Shown: positions 8,205-18,508, counted from the stretch's first letter. The stretch is 64,000 bases of DNA from Alteromonas sp. KUL42 (GCF_006538325.1 NZ_BJKK01000002.1:186001-250000); one strand, 5' to 3'. Notes: a model not told the origin generated them from the sequence alone. Numbers and translations are program-made.

Positions 8205-9533
8205 ATGTCTTTTAATATTGCACTAAGTGGCGTTGCTGCCGCACAAAAAGATTTAGATGTAACCGCCAATAACATTGCAAACGTTAATACGGTTGGATTT
8301 AAAGAATCACGCGCTGAGTTTGGTGACGTGTATGCCGCTTCCCTGCTAGCAGGAAGCAGAACAAAGGTGGGTGACGGTGTTTTGACGCAAGAAGTTGCGC
8401 AGCAGTTTCACCAAGGTAGTTTGCAGTTTACTAACAGCGCCTTGGACCTTGCCATCACAGGTACAGGTTACTTTGCATTAGCTTCAGATCTTAACTCGAA
8501 TGATTACACGTATACCAGAGCAGGTCAGTTTAAACTAAACGACGATAACTTTATTGTTAACAGTAGCGGCGATCATTTAATGGGTTTCCCTGTTAATGAC
8601 GATGGTACTAGTTCATCAACTGCGTTGAGTACCACTGAACCTACGCGAATTCCTGATTCATCAGGTTCGCCAAAACAAACGGAAAACGTTGATATCAAAA
8701 TGAACCTTCCTGGTGGAGGAGAATACAAAACGGTAGCCAACTTCGACCCAACTGATCAAGACACCTATAATAACTCGACGTCTGTTACTGTGTATGATTC
8801 GTTAGGTGAAAGTCATGTAATGACGTATTACTTCGTTCGTGACGATGCGGATACAGTCAACAATCCCAACGATTGGCGCATGTTTGCAGCAGTGGATGGT
8901 ACATTAGTAAATATTGATAGTGGTCAAACAGGTGGTCCAGTAACCAGTGCGCTATTACAGTTTAATTCGTCGGGTGATTTTATTGCGCAAAGTCCTGCTT
9001 CAATAGTGACTGAAGAATTAGGTTCAGGAGGGGCCAACGCCATTACCAATGGTTCTGACGGTACTCAAACTATTGCTATTAACTTCAACTTAAACCCTAC
9101 TTCACAAACCTTAGATGAGCCTACACAGTATGCTTCTGGTTTTGAAGTGACGGCACTTGAGCAAGACGGTTTAGCGGTAGGGCGTTTGGTTGGTATTGAT
9201 ATTGATGCAGATGGCCTTATTCGAGCAAGCTTCTCTAATGGTACATCAGAGCCAATTTCTCGCGTTGCTTTAGTGAGGTTCTCAAACGATCAAGGCCTTA
9301 CTCAAGTGAGCAATACGAAGTGGAAAGAGAGTATTGCATCAGGGGAAGCATTAGCGGGTGAGGCAACAACCGGTACTTTTGGTGAAATCAATTCATCAGC
9401 CCTTGAACAAGCTAACGTTAACTTAACCACAGAGCTTATCGATATGATCATTGCGCAGCGAAACTTCCAGGCAAACTCGCGAGCGCTAGAAGTAAACAAC
9501 TCGCTTAACCAGACAATCTTGAATATCCGATAA
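8205..9533 (+). CDS. flgE: Flagellar hook protein FlgE
   Basis: FlgE polymerises into the hook. The 442-residue protein has the N-terminal D0 segment MSFNIALSGVAAAQKDLDVT with NNIANVNTVGFKESRAEF, the middle D1/D2 domains (LDLAITGTGYFALASD, YTRAGQFKLNDD), and the C-terminal NVNLTTELIDMIIAQRNFQA followed by SRALEVNNSLNQTILNIR. A good Shine-Dalgarno (AGGAG) precedes the ATG. It is the last gene of the operon and is followed by a strong terminator at 9588. Confidence 0.95.
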   Translation: MSFNIALSGVAAAQKDLDVTANNIANVNTVGFKESRAEFGDVYAASLLAGSRTKVGDGVLTQEVAQQFHQGSLQFTNSALDLAITGTGYFALASDLNSNDYTYTRAGQFKLNDDNFIVNSSGDHLMGFPVNDDGTSSSTALSTTEPTRIPDSSGSPKQTENVDIKMNLPGGGEYKTVANFDPTDQDTYNNSTSVTVYDSLGESHVMTYYFVRDDADTVNNPNDWRMFAAVDGTLVNIDSGQTGGPVTSALLQFNSSGDFIAQSPASIVTEELGSGGANAITNGSDGTQTIAINFNLNPTSQTLDEPTQYASGFEVTALEQDGLAVGRLVGIDIDADGLIRASFSNGTSEPISRVALVRFSNDQGLTQVSNTKWKESIASGEALAGEATTGTFGEINSSALEQANVNLTTELIDMIIAQRNFQANSRALEVNNSLNQTILNIR

Positions 9534-9587
9534 GATTTTAACCGGCAATAAATAGACGTTTAAGCTAAACGTCTCTTCAATCTAGAT

Positions 9588-9619
9588 AAAGGCCACATCA
9601 ACGTGGCCTTTATTATTTT
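9588..9619 (+). terminator. Rho-independent terminator after flgE
   Basis: AAAGGCCAC and GTGGCCTTT form a perfect nine-pair stem around a six-base loop, followed by ATTATTTT. It separates the flgBCDE unit from the independently promoted flgF unit. Confidence 0.85.
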
Positions 9620-9677
9620 CAATAAATTCAGTTTGATAGATTAATTCCAAAGTAAACTGCATTAAAAATCTACACAT

Positions 9678-9693
9678 TGGCACTGCCCTTGCA
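9678..9693 (+). promoter_or_regulatory. Sigma-54 promoter of flgFGHIJKL
   Basis: TGGCAC-tgccc-TTGCA is a perfect RpoN consensus site about 40 bases upstream of flgF. It lies after the flgE terminator, so the distal rod, ring and junction genes form a second RpoN-dependent unit. Confidence 0.92.
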
Positions 9694-9733
9694 AAATCAC
9701 TAGTAAGGTTTCAATCAGAGTCAAAAGTCAGTC

Positions 9734-10477
9734 ATGGATAAACTTCTCTATATTGCAGCAAGCGGTGCATCTCAAGATCTTTTGGGGACGGGGATCCGTG
9801 CAAACAACTTGGCGAATGCACAAACCACCGGTTTTAGAGCTCAACTAGAGCAGGCCCGCTCAATGCCTGCATACGGTGAAGGTTTGCCTACCCGTGTTTT
9901 CTCTATGACTGAAAGCCCATCTAATAACTATGAATCTGGCCCAATGATAACAACAGGCCGAGAATTGGACGTTGCCATTCAAGGGGATGGTTGGTTTGCG
10001 GTACAAGATGAAAATGGTCAAGAGGCCTATTCCCGTGATGGTAATTTTAAATTGGGTGATGACGGAATTTTGACAGATATTCACGACCGCATCGTGTTAG
10101 GCGACAACGGCCCAATTTTTTTGCCCGTTCCATTGGACAATTTGAATATTGCGTCAGACGGTACTTTATCAATGCGCCAGCTCGGTGCTCCTGAAACCGT
10201 CATTGAAGAGATTGGTCGGCTCAAACTGGTCAGCCCAAATTACGCCGATATGGAGCGTGGTAACGACGGTCTTTTCAGAATGGAAGATGGGTCAATTGCC
10301 CCTGAAAGTGCCAATGTCAAAGTAATGGCTGGCATGTTAGAAGGGTCGAATGTAAACGCTGTTGAAGAAATGGTCGATATGATCAGCTTACAGCGACACT
10401 ACGAGCTTCAAGTAAAAGTGATGAAGCAAGCCGAAGAATTAGATACACGTGGCAACATGCTGCTGCGTCTTCTTTAG
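9734..10477 (+). CDS. flgF: Flagellar rod protein FlgF
   Basis: FlgF is a rod subunit next to the distal rod. The 247-residue protein begins MDKLLYIAASGASQDLLGTG and carries NNLANAQTTGFRAQLEQAR. The mid-region DVAIQGDGWFAVQDENG is typical of the FlgE/F/G family. It ends with GSNVNAVEEMVDMISLQRHY and the coiled-coil tail ending in MLLRLL. Length is normal. It is the first gene after the RpoN promoter at 9678. Confidence 0.93.
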   Translation: MDKLLYIAASGASQDLLGTGIRANNLANAQTTGFRAQLEQARSMPAYGEGLPTRVFSMTESPSNNYESGPMITTGRELDVAIQGDGWFAVQDENGQEAYSRDGNFKLGDDGILTDIHDRIVLGDNGPIFLPVPLDNLNIASDGTLSMRQLGAPETVIEEIGRLKLVSPNYADMERGNDGLFRMEDGSIAPESANVKVMAGMLEGSNVNAVEEMVDMISLQRHYELQVKVMKQAEELDTRGNMLLRLL

Positions 10478-10522
10478 AACGTATTTTTATTCGTTGTTTT
10501 TACTACAACGTCGGAGGTCAAC

Positions 10523-11311
10523 ATGCATCCAGCACTGTGGATTAGTAAAACCGGATTAGACGCTGCTCAAACAGATGTAGCAGTGGTATCTAATAACCTT
10601 GCAAACGCTTCAACTGTGGGCTTTAAAAAAGACCGCGCGGTATTTGAAGATTTGCTTTATCAGAATATTAATCAACCCGGTGGTCGCTCGTCTGCTGATA
10701 CTGAGCTTCCATCAGGTTTGATGCTAGGTTCAGGTTCGAAAATAGTAGCCACGCAAAAAGCGCATACTCAAGGTAACTTGTTAACAACAGATAACGCGCT
10801 TGATATGTCAATTCAAGGGCGGGGATATTTTGAAATCCTGCAACCTGACGGCACCGTTGCATACACGCGAAATGGTCAGTTCTCGTTAAACGATCAAGGG
10901 CAGGTAGTGACCGCAGGTGCAGGCTTCTTACTACAGCCACAAGTTGCAGTTCCTGAAGATGCCCAACAGATCACTATCTCTCAAGATGGCGAGATAAGTG
11001 TAACCATTCGAGGTCAAGCTGATCCTCAGGTACTCGGTCAAATGAATATTTCTGATTTTGTTAACCCCACGGGCTTACAGCCTATTGGGCAAAACCTCTT
11101 TGTAGAAACAGCATCTAGCGGTGCGCCCATTCAAGGTGTACCTGGTTTACAAGGTCTTGGATATATCTCTCAAGGTACTTTGGAAACGTCTAATGTGAAT
11201 GTAACCGAAGAGCTGGTTAATCTTATTGAAAGCCAACGTTTATATGAGATGAACTCGAAAGTTATTTCATCGGTTGACCAAATGCTTGGTCAGGTTATTC
11301 AGCAACTTTAG
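10523..11311 (+). CDS. flgG: Flagellar distal rod protein FlgG
   Basis: FlgG builds the distal rod that passes through the P and L rings. The 262-residue product starts MHPALWISKTGLDAAQTDVA and has NNLANASTVGFKKDRAVFED, LDMSIQGRGYFEILQPDGT, and the C-terminal NVTEELVNLIESQRLYEMNS followed by QMLGQVIQQL. All are hallmarks of FlgG, and the length is standard. A GGAGG site precedes the ATG and flgH follows 11 bases downstream. Confidence 0.95.
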   Translation: MHPALWISKTGLDAAQTDVAVVSNNLANASTVGFKKDRAVFEDLLYQNINQPGGRSSADTELPSGLMLGSGSKIVATQKAHTQGNLLTTDNALDMSIQGRGYFEILQPDGTVAYTRNGQFSLNDQGQVVTAGAGFLLQPQVAVPEDAQQITISQDGEISVTIRGQADPQVLGQMNISDFVNPTGLQPIGQNLFVETASSGAPIQGVPGLQGLGYISQGTLETSNVNVTEELVNLIESQRLYEMNSKVISSVDQMLGQVIQQL

Positions 11312-11322
11312 TAGGTAGTATT

Positions 11323-12003
11323 ATGCGTATTTTCGGACTCTCTGTTGCACTGTTTCTTTTAGGTGGCTGTGCTAGTACTAATCAACCTCCTGTACAAGCA
11401 AATGACCCATCATTTGCGCCAGTGGTACCCGATTATCCGCGTGAAACTATCGTCGAAGACGGCTCGTTATTCCGCCCTTACATGGCAAACAGTTTGTATT
11501 CAGATGTAACTGCACGTCGCGTTGGTGACATCATTACTGTGACGCTAAGTGAGAATACGCAAGCGAGCAAATCTGCTGATACCTCAACAGCAAAAGACAC
11601 GAATATTAATTTAGATCCTATAACAGGGCTTGCTGGACAAGCTCTAAACCTTGGTGGTCAATCGGTGCAGTTAGGTATTAGTTCGGCGAGAGACTTTACT
11701 GGTGATGCGGCAGCTAACCAAAGTAATAGCTTAACAGGTGCAATTTCTGTCACTGTCGTTGATGTTTTACCTAACAATAACCTTGTTATACGCGGTGAAA
11801 AATGGCTAACACTCAATCACGGCGACGAATACATCCGTTTAACGGGAATTATTCGCCCAGCAGATATCAGCCCAGAAAACGAAATTGTATCGACCAAAGT
11901 GGCGAATGCTCGAATTCAATATTCTGGCACAGGCACATTTGCACGCGCACAGGAAAAAGGGTGGTTGACACAGTTCTTTGATTCCGCTTGGTGGCCTCTG
12001 TAG
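11323..12003 (+). CDS. flgH: Flagellar L-ring lipoprotein FlgH
   Basis: FlgH forms the outer-membrane L ring. The 226-residue protein has a lipoprotein signal [19 protein letters not shown] with lipobox L-G-G-C. The family core follows: [40 protein letters not shown] and [18 protein letters not shown]. It ends at W-W-P-L. flgI begins 20 bases after its stop. Confidence 0.95.
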   Translation: MRIFGLSVALFLLGGCASTNQPPVQANDPSFAPVVPDYPRETIVEDGSLFRPYMANSLYSDVTARRVGDIITVTLSENTQASKSADTSTAKDTNINLDPITGLAGQALNLGGQSVQLGISSARDFTGDAAANQSNSLTGAISVTVVDVLPNNNLVIRGEKWLTLNHGDEYIRLTGIIRPADISPENEIVSTKVANARIQYSGTGTFARAQEKGWLTQFFDSAWWPL

Positions 12004-12023
12004 GCTGGTGTAGGAGAGTAAGT

Positions 12024-13136
12024 ATGCGTTTAATTTTATCGTTCTTTGCCGTTATTGCACTGCTATTTACTATACCAAGCTATGCCCAGCGCATTAAAGA
12101 TGTAGCGAGTATTCAAGGGGTAAGAAGTAACCAGTTAGTGGGGTATGGTTTAGTTGTTGGCTTGCCTGGAACCGGTGAGCAAAGCCCATTCACAGAACAG
12201 AGCTTTCGAACTATGCTAACCAACTTCGGTATTAGCTTAGATCCTAATGTAAAACCCAAAATTAAAAACGTGGCAGCGGTAGCTGTTCACGCAGAACTTC
12301 CTGCTTTTGCAAAGCCAGGTCAAACCATTGATATTACGGTGTCGTCTGTGGGTGAAGCGTCTAGCCTTCAAGGTGGCACGCTACTTCAAACCTTTCTGCG
12401 CGGTGTCGATGGAAAGGTATATGCAGTGGCACAAGGGAGCTTAGTGGTTAGTGGCTTTGGCGCACAAGGTGGTGATGGCTCTCGCATTGTAGTGAACACG
12501 CCAACCGTTGGGCGTATTCCCAATGGCGCAATGGTTGAGCAAAGTGTCCCTAGTGGTTTTGCTAATGGCGATACACTCACGCTAAACCTTCATTATCCAG
12601 ACTTTTCTACAGCGAAAGCACTTGCAGACACCATTAACGAGCGACTAGGTGCACAGCCAGAAAATGGTTATGTTATTGCAAAACCAATTGATGCGGCGTC
12701 AGTAAGGGTTTCAGCCCCTCGTGATGTAGGACAGCGTGTAGGCTTTCTAGCAACTCTTGAGAACTTTTCTTTCACACCTGCTGACGCACCAGCCCGTGTT
12801 GTTATCAATAGTCGCACAGGCACTATTGTAATTGGAAGTGATGTGCGTTTGTTACCAGCGGCTATTACTCATGGTGGATTAACCGTTACGATTTCAGAGA
12901 ATCAACAAGTTTCACAACCAAATGCCTTTGGCGATGGTGAGACTGCCGTGACTACACAGTCGGTCGTGGATGTTGATTTAGCCGATAGCCGTATGTTCAA
13001 GTTCGAACCTGGCGTGACACTTGACCAACTTGTACGAGCAGTTAATGAAGTAGGCGCTGCGCCAGGCGATCTTATGGCGATACTTGAAGCACTGCGTCAA
13101 GCTGGTGCCCTTCGCGGCGAGTTAGTGGTGATCTAA
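12024..13136 (+). CDS. flgI: Flagellar P-ring protein FlgI
   Basis: FlgI assembles into the P ring in the peptidoglycan layer. I start it at the ATG at 12024, which has AGGAGAG five bases before it and yields a clean signal peptide ([20 protein letters not shown], cut near AQ). An in-frame upstream start at 11988 overlaps flgH and spoils the signal. The mature protein begins [20 protein letters not shown] and carries [14 protein letters not shown]. It ends [15 protein letters not shown]. The length of 370 residues is typical. The stop overlaps the flgJ ATG by one base. Confidence 0.95.
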   Translation: MRLILSFFAVIALLFTIPSYAQRIKDVASIQGVRSNQLVGYGLVVGLPGTGEQSPFTEQSFRTMLTNFGISLDPNVKPKIKNVAAVAVHAELPAFAKPGQTIDITVSSVGEASSLQGGTLLQTFLRGVDGKVYAVAQGSLVVSGFGAQGGDGSRIVVNTPTVGRIPNGAMVEQSVPSGFANGDTLTLNLHYPDFSTAKALADTINERLGAQPENGYVIAKPIDAASVRVSAPRDVGQRVGFLATLENFSFTPADAPARVVINSRTGTIVIGSDVRLLPAAITHGGLTVTISENQQVSQPNAFGDGETAVTTQSVVDVDLADSRMFKFEPGVTLDQLVRAVNEVGAAPGDLMAILEALRQAGALRGELVVI

Positions 13137-14089
13137 TGGAAGCACTTAGCACGAAAGGCCAGCTTGATATGGCGCGAAATGTCCATGACATGGGCAGCAT
13201 TAATAAAATGCGCGAAGCCATTGCATCTGGCGACAAAGATGTTTTACAAGAAGCGGCGCAGCAATTTGAAGCTATTTTCGTACAAATGATGCTGAAGTCG
13301 ATGCGTAAAGCACAGGACGCCTTGGCAGATGAAGATAGTCCGTTCAATTCTCAACAGGTTAAATTCTACCGCGATATGCACGATCAGCAACTCGCTACAG
13401 ACTTAACGTCTGGAGGCGGTTTAGGGTTGGCTGATGTGATTGTAAAGCAGCTTGGTCAAAACGAAGATAGTTATGTGCCAGCAAGTGTAATAAGAAGTGA
13501 TGGCAATTTATCGTCGCTAAATCGCAGTCGAGTTGAAACCGTAAACCACGCACAGGATATTGCGCTAACGTCTCGTTCTATTCGAAGTCAATCTGCGCAA
13601 AAAGATGCCATGTTTGAAAGCCCTGAACACTTTGTTGAGAGCTTAATGCCAGTAGCAGAAAAAGTCGCTGCGAAGTTTGGCATAGATCCCAAGGCAATGA
13701 TTTCACAAGCAGCTGTTGAAACAGGATGGGGAAAATTCGTAATCCATACCGCTGACGGGAAAAGTTCACACAACTTGTTCGGGATAAAAGCTAACAACGG
13801 TTGGCAAGGAGAACAAGCAATTGTTGATACATTGGAGTTTAATAACGGCATTCCTCAAAAACAAAAAGCTGCATTTAGATCCTATTCATCTATTGAAGAT
13901 GCAATGGAAGATTATGGTCGTTTTATCACTTCTCAGCCGCGATATAGCCAGGCAGTAGAGAATGCTTCAGATGCAACCAAGTATACCCAGTCGTTACAAG
14001 ATGCGGGCTATGCCACTGATCCTGAATACGCCAACAAAATAATGGCGGTATATCACAGTGAGCGACTTAATACGTCGTTGCCAAAGTAA
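13136..14089 (+). CDS. flgJ: Flagellar rod-capping muramidase FlgJ
   Basis: FlgJ caps the rod and hydrolyses peptidoglycan so the rod can cross the wall. The N-terminal 100 residues hold the rod-binding domain (AAQQFEAIFVQMMLKSMRKA). The C-terminal part from about residue 160 is a glucosaminidase-type domain (KFGIDPKAMISQAAVETGWG, HNLFGIKANNGWQGEQ, FRSYSSIEDAMEDYGRFI). The two-domain 317-residue form is that of beta/gamma-proteobacteria. Translation is probably coupled to flgI through a one-base stop/start overlap. Confidence 0.94.
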   Translation: MEALSTKGQLDMARNVHDMGSINKMREAIASGDKDVLQEAAQQFEAIFVQMMLKSMRKAQDALADEDSPFNSQQVKFYRDMHDQQLATDLTSGGGLGLADVIVKQLGQNEDSYVPASVIRSDGNLSSLNRSRVETVNHAQDIALTSRSIRSQSAQKDAMFESPEHFVESLMPVAEKVAAKFGIDPKAMISQAAVETGWGKFVIHTADGKSSHNLFGIKANNGWQGEQAIVDTLEFNNGIPQKQKAAFRSYSSIEDAMEDYGRFITSQPRYSQAVENASDATKYTQSLQDAGYATDPEYANKIMAVYHSERLNTSLPK

Positions 14090-14102
14090 GGGAGATTAAC
14101 GA

Positions 14103-16193
14103 GTGAATACGGTAGATCTATTTTCTCTTGCAACAAACGGCGTTAACGCCAGCAGTAAATTGCTGCAAACTACCAGTAATAATATTGCTAACGTCAATAC
14201 ACAAGGTTATGTACGAGAAAGAACAGAAGTGCTCGATTCTGCCAGTTATGGCGTGAAAATTGGTAGTACGGAAAGGGTTCTTAATACGTTTGCACAAAAT
14301 CAGCTTAGAAGAGATATCACTTCTGTGGCAGAGCTTCGTGCTTTTTCTGACAATGCTTCGTTTATAGATGATTTATTGGCCAGTGAGGCTAACTCTATTT
14401 CCAAAGGAGTTAGTGAGTTTTTTGCAGCAATTCAAACTTCAGCTGACGATCCTACAAATCTAGCTTCAAGAGAACAGGTTTTAAGTAAAAGCGAATCCTT
14501 GTACCAAAGAATGCGAACACTTTCTGACTACATGGTAGAAAAGGAAGAAGAGCTTAACCTTGAGTTTACAACGTTGGCAAATAGAGCTAACTCGCTTATC
14601 TCCAATATTGGCGAGTTAAATGAAAGTATCATTGTTGCGTATGCCAACAACAATAAAGATGAACCAACAGCATTATTGAACGAGCGTGACAGAGCTATTA
14701 ATGAGCTGTCTGAAATTGTTGCAATTAATGTATCGGACATGAACAACCAAAACGGTGCGGTTAAGATTAATTTGATTTCAGGTGAATCGTTAGTACTTGA
14801 AAACGGTGACTTTAATCTCGTTCAATTGAGCTCAGGTGCAGACGTTGCGAATAAAGAAATCCAGCTTAGCACACAGTTCAATTCAAGTATTAAAAGTGAC
14901 ACTAACATTCCAATTTCAGAAGCGGATTTGGGAGGCACGTTAGGTGGTTTATATCGTTATCGCAACGAGGTACTTGGGCCAACAATGCGTGATGTTGGGC
15001 AGCTTTCTATTGCATTTGCCGATGCATTCAATTCGCAAAATAAGCTGGGTATGGATCTAGATGGTCAGCTTGGTCAAAATATTTTTGCTATTCCAACTTT
15101 TGAAGGGAAGGCCTACGAGGGTACTGTTGGTACTTTTGCAGTAACTGCACAACTAACTGAAGGTAAGGGTGCTGAACTGACCGATGCGGATTATAAGATC
15201 GAGGTGACAGCCGTTGCCGCAGGCTTGCCAAGTGCAATTGATATCACGTTTTTAAACCCTGACGGCACACCTAAAAAAGACGGTTCGGGCAACGATATCA
15301 TTTTTTCAAGTTACGCAGTAACGCCTCCGGGTTTTACTGAATTACCCGGCGGAATTGAAATTGATTTCTCAGGTTCAACACCTTACGCAGTCGGTAATGA
15401 GTTTCTTATTCAGCCCACGAAGACAGTGGCATCTGAAATAGAGTTGGAAACCAATCGTCCAGAAGACTTAGCATTTGCTAGCCCTATTCGTGCCGGCGCA
15501 GACAGTACTAATTTGGGTAGTGCCAATATTACCAATACCACTGTCACTAATACTATTGTCGGTGCGGGTTCAGATCGCTCAGCATTTGATGGCGCTGGCG
15601 CTATTGATACAGCAGCTCCAGCACAGATTGTTTTTACATCTGCTGATACGTTTAACGTGCTTGATGGAACTGGAACAACAATTGCTACTGTTACAGGTGC
15701 GCCTAATTTAGATAATTTGCTCGCACAAGCAAAAGGCAGTGGTACTTGGCCAGGAGCATTCTCTGGGTTAAGTGATTACCCTGGATACGATTTCAGTTTA
15801 GATGGCGTACCAAAAGCAGGCGACAGTTTTTCTATTGGCTATAATACAGATGGCTTTAACGATAACAATAATGCATTGAAACTCGCTGAACTACAGAACA
15901 AGAATTTAGTTCAAGTGAGTAGTGAAGCAACTAATACGCCTCGTACTTTTCAAGATGCTTATGCGTCTATGGTAGGTCGAATCGGTGAAGAGTCTGCTAT
16001 GGCTAGTGTTTCATTAACGTCGGCGGAAGCAATGAAAGTGCAATCTGAAAATTGGTTTGAATCTGTATCTGGGGTGAGCCTTGATGAAGAAGCGGCCAAT
16101 TTGATTAAGTACCAGCAGAGCTACGCCGCAGCGGCAAGAATATTGACGACGGCGCAAGAGCTATTTAATACCATTTTGCAGTCAGCAAGGTAG
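14103..16193 (+). CDS. flgK: Flagellar hook-filament junction protein FlgK (HAP1)
   Basis: FlgK forms the first junction layer between hook and filament. The 696-residue product begins at a GTG at 14103 (AGGGAG upstream) with LFSLATNGVNASSKLLQTTS and NNIANVNTQGYVRERTEVLD. It ends with LDEEAANLIKYQQSYAAAAR and ILTTAQELFNTILQSAR. The middle (about residues 330-610) is a long low-complexity beta-rich insertion, so the protein is longer than enteric FlgK (about 550). It is followed seven bases later by flgL. Confidence 0.93.
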   Translation: MNTVDLFSLATNGVNASSKLLQTTSNNIANVNTQGYVRERTEVLDSASYGVKIGSTERVLNTFAQNQLRRDITSVAELRAFSDNASFIDDLLASEANSISKGVSEFFAAIQTSADDPTNLASREQVLSKSESLYQRMRTLSDYMVEKEEELNLEFTTLANRANSLISNIGELNESIIVAYANNNKDEPTALLNERDRAINELSEIVAINVSDMNNQNGAVKINLISGESLVLENGDFNLVQLSSGADVANKEIQLSTQFNSSIKSDTNIPISEADLGGTLGGLYRYRNEVLGPTMRDVGQLSIAFADAFNSQNKLGMDLDGQLGQNIFAIPTFEGKAYEGTVGTFAVTAQLTEGKGAELTDADYKIEVTAVAAGLPSAIDITFLNPDGTPKKDGSGNDIIFSSYAVTPPGFTELPGGIEIDFSGSTPYAVGNEFLIQPTKTVASEIELETNRPEDLAFASPIRAGADSTNLGSANITNTTVTNTIVGAGSDRSAFDGAGAIDTAAPAQIVFTSADTFNVLDGTGTTIATVTGAPNLDNLLAQAKGSGTWPGAFSGLSDYPGYDFSLDGVPKAGDSFSIGYNTDGFNDNNNALKLAELQNKNLVQVSSEATNTPRTFQDAYASMVGRIGEESAMASVSLTSAEAMKVQSENWFESVSGVSLDEEAANLIKYQQSYAAAARILTTAQELFNTILQSAR

Positions 16194-16200
16194 GTGAGTA

Positions 16201-17424
16201 ATGCGAATTTCAACGAATCAAATTTATGATCAAAACATTCGTTCGATCATGAATAATCAGGGCAACCTTGCGAAGACACAAGAGCAGTTAGCTACAGGTA
16301 AGCGCATCCTCACGCCAAGTGACGATCCCGTCGGTGCGGCAAAAGTACTGCGAATGACGGAGGAAATTGACGAACTTACTCAGTTTCAACGTAACAACGA
16401 TTTAGTTACCGGCTCATTAGAGCAGCAAGAAGCTGTATTAACAAACATTACTGATTCTATTAATCGCGCGAGAACGCTAATTGTTCAGTCTGGTAATGGT
16501 ATTCTCTCAGATCCAGATAAGCGCGCCATTGGTGCAGAATTGGAGCAAATCAAGCTTGAAGTATTTGACTTGATGAACACACAAGATGCCGACGGAAATT
16601 ATCTTTACGCGGGCTTCCAATCTGGTAATCAAGCATTCGATTACAATCCGGCAGCAACGGGAAATGCAATCACTTTTGCAGGTGATCCTGGGGTAAGCTT
16701 CGTTCAGCTTTCCAATAGTTCAAAAATTCAATCGACTAGTAATGGTTATGAAGTATTTGAGAATGTGTTATCACGATTCAAGTTCGAAGTTCAGGCAAGC
16801 ACAGTTGCTGATTTGGAAACGGCAAGCGTTAAACAGCAAGGTACATTTGATACGTTTTTTGACAAAAATTATGACCCGGTAAACGCGGGAAATAACGATT
16901 ATAGAATCACATTTTTAGGTACCGGTCAGGCGCAACTCGTTAATCAAGGTACGAGTGCTGTGGTGGCCACAGTTGATTACACATCTGGTAGTCCATTTAC
17001 TATCAAAGGTATGGAATTCAATGCAACAGCAGCGCCTGGCGATACGATTGATTTCTCATTAACTCCTCCTGAAAAAAAGAGCATGGCTCAATCTATTCAT
17101 GAAATTCAAGAGATTTTAATGGACTCAACTATTGATAATTCTGCATTACAAGAGTCAATAGCCGACGCGCTTGTCGGCTTAGATAATGGATTAGAAAAGT
17201 TATCGTTAGAACGCGCCTCTATTGGTAGTCGTTTGAACATTGCAGAAAGCACCTACGAGAGCAACCTTGATATGGAAATCGCGGCCAGAGGCGCTCGCTC
17301 GGCACTTCAAGACATTGATTATGCTGAAGCCTCTACCGAATTTGCTAAACAAGAGACTGCACTAAGTGCTGCTTTAGCAACGTTCCCGCAGGTAAGTAAC
17401 CTCTCGTTATTTAATTATATTTAA
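16201..17424 (+). CDS. flgL: Flagellar hook-filament junction protein FlgL (HAP3)
   Basis: FlgL is the second junction protein and adapts the hook to the flagellin filament. The 407-residue protein starts MRISTNQIYDQNIRSIMNNQ and has the flagellin-like N-terminal helix with ATGKRILTPSDDPVGAAKVL. Its C-terminal helix reads MEIAARGARSALQDIDYAEA and ends ATFPQVSNLSLFNYI. It is the last gene of the RpoN-driven unit. Its stop codon overlaps, in TTAA, the stop of the convergent sialidase-like gene, leaving no room for a terminator between them. Confidence 0.94.
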   Translation: MRISTNQIYDQNIRSIMNNQGNLAKTQEQLATGKRILTPSDDPVGAAKVLRMTEEIDELTQFQRNNDLVTGSLEQQEAVLTNITDSINRARTLIVQSGNGILSDPDKRAIGAELEQIKLEVFDLMNTQDADGNYLYAGFQSGNQAFDYNPAATGNAITFAGDPGVSFVQLSNSSKIQSTSNGYEVFENVLSRFKFEVQASTVADLETASVKQQGTFDTFFDKNYDPVNAGNNDYRITFLGTGQAQLVNQGTSAVVATVDYTSGSPFTIKGMEFNATAAPGDTIDFSLTPPEKKSMAQSIHEIQEILMDSTIDNSALQESIADALVGLDNGLEKLSLERASIGSRLNIAESTYESNLDMEIAARGARSALQDIDYAEASTEFAKQETALSAALATFPQVSNLSLFNYI

Positions 17425-18452
17425 GTTGTCTTTGTATGGGTCTTGCACATCGAGACACCGGTTAATTTAGCGAGATACACTCGCGCTTGGTTGTCTACAT
17501 GACAAGAATAATACGACATATACAGAGTATCTCCTTCAAGCACCAAGCCGGGGTAACTGGTATCGCCACTGCTTGGTAGCACGAGCATTTCAGTTAGCGA
17601 TTTCGTTTTTGTATTGAAATGCCACAACCGCGTAGTAAACTCGCGCTTATGCCAATCGATATGACGACCAGCAACCAAAATATTGTCGTCATCTAAGGCT
17701 ACTGCTGCAGGACCTCCAATATAAATACCCAAGTCATGCCATTGCCATTTAACATAGGGTGTAGATGAGGTGCCAAACTGAGCGCTGAAAGAGTCTGCAT
17801 CTCTGCGCAAGAAAACAAGTGCGTTTTCATTGCTATCAAACAAAAAGGCACTTTCATTGGGGTAGCCTTTTTGGGACTTTGTTAGGCCAAAAACATTTTC
17901 TCGATAAACGTCCATCGAGCGGCTTGGATCGCCTTTGTACAATGATATGTATTGTGCCGCTCTATTGTAAGCAAACCCAAATGCTTCACCCTTTTTCCAA
18001 GCGTGATTCCAAAGCCACCATCCAGTTTTACCAAACGAGTTTGATGAGGACCAAGAATATCCAGTAGTGCTAACAAAACTCACCATCTTCGTTTGTCTAT
18101 TTCCATCAGCTATATTCGTTTTCGCGAAAGCGGTTACGAGAAGCCGCGAACCATCAAAAGAAAACTTGGGGTCGCGTAGATCAAAGTCTGGCAAAATAAG
18201 TCTTTCTCTCGTTATCACCTGAAAGTTAACTTTGCTTAATTTAACGATGATAATTACACCATCAGGGCTCACGTGATTTCTCGCTTGTCTGTAACAACAA
18301 AACAAAGTGTTGTCACTAGGATCAAACGGATTTTTATGAAGATCAGTAAAGGCTGCATGGTCAGCTGGTTTTGAAATTCTAATTATCTTATCGATTTTTA
18401 TACTGTCCACAGTAAGAATCTCCTTTAGAAATCTTCTACTTACATAAATCAA
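17421..18452 (-). CDS. Sialidase-like beta-propeller protein, no signal peptide
   Basis: I do not recognise this with certainty. The 343-residue protein shows features of exo-sialidase-type (BNR) propellers: CCYRQARNHVSPDGVIIIVK, LPDFDLRDPKFSFDGSRLLV, YIGGPAAVALDDDNILVAGR, and near the end SSGDTSYPGLVLEGDTLYMS with YYS. The order of an Arg-containing strand, a D-x-R-D-P loop, a Gly-Pro strand and a T-S-Y-P loop is that of non-canonical bacterial sialidase homologues; classical S-x-D-x-G-x-T-W Asp boxes are not seen. The N terminus is polar with no signal peptide, so it may be cytoplasmic. It sits convergent to flgL and divergent from the first flagellin, in a locus that also makes sialic-acid-like sugars. 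Function is inference. Confidence 0.6.
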   Translation of the reverse strand: MIYVSRRFLKEILTVDSIKIDKIIRISKPADHAAFTDLHKNPFDPSDNTLFCCYRQARNHVSPDGVIIIVKLSKVNFQVITRERLILPDFDLRDPKFSFDGSRLLVTAFAKTNIADGNRQTKMVSFVSTTGYSWSSSNSFGKTGWWLWNHAWKKGEAFGFAYNRAAQYISLYKGDPSRSMDVYRENVFGLTKSQKGYPNESAFLFDSNENALVFLRRDADSFSAQFGTSSTPYVKWQWHDLGIYIGGPAAVALDDDNILVAGRHIDWHKREFTTRLWHFNTKTKSLTEMLVLPSSGDTSYPGLVLEGDTLYMSYYSCHVDNQARVYLAKLTGVSMCKTHTKTT

Positions 18453-18508
18453 TTTTCACTCGCTGCGGCAATATCTTACCGCCTTTCGGCAAAATTCGTA
18501 GTTTTTTC

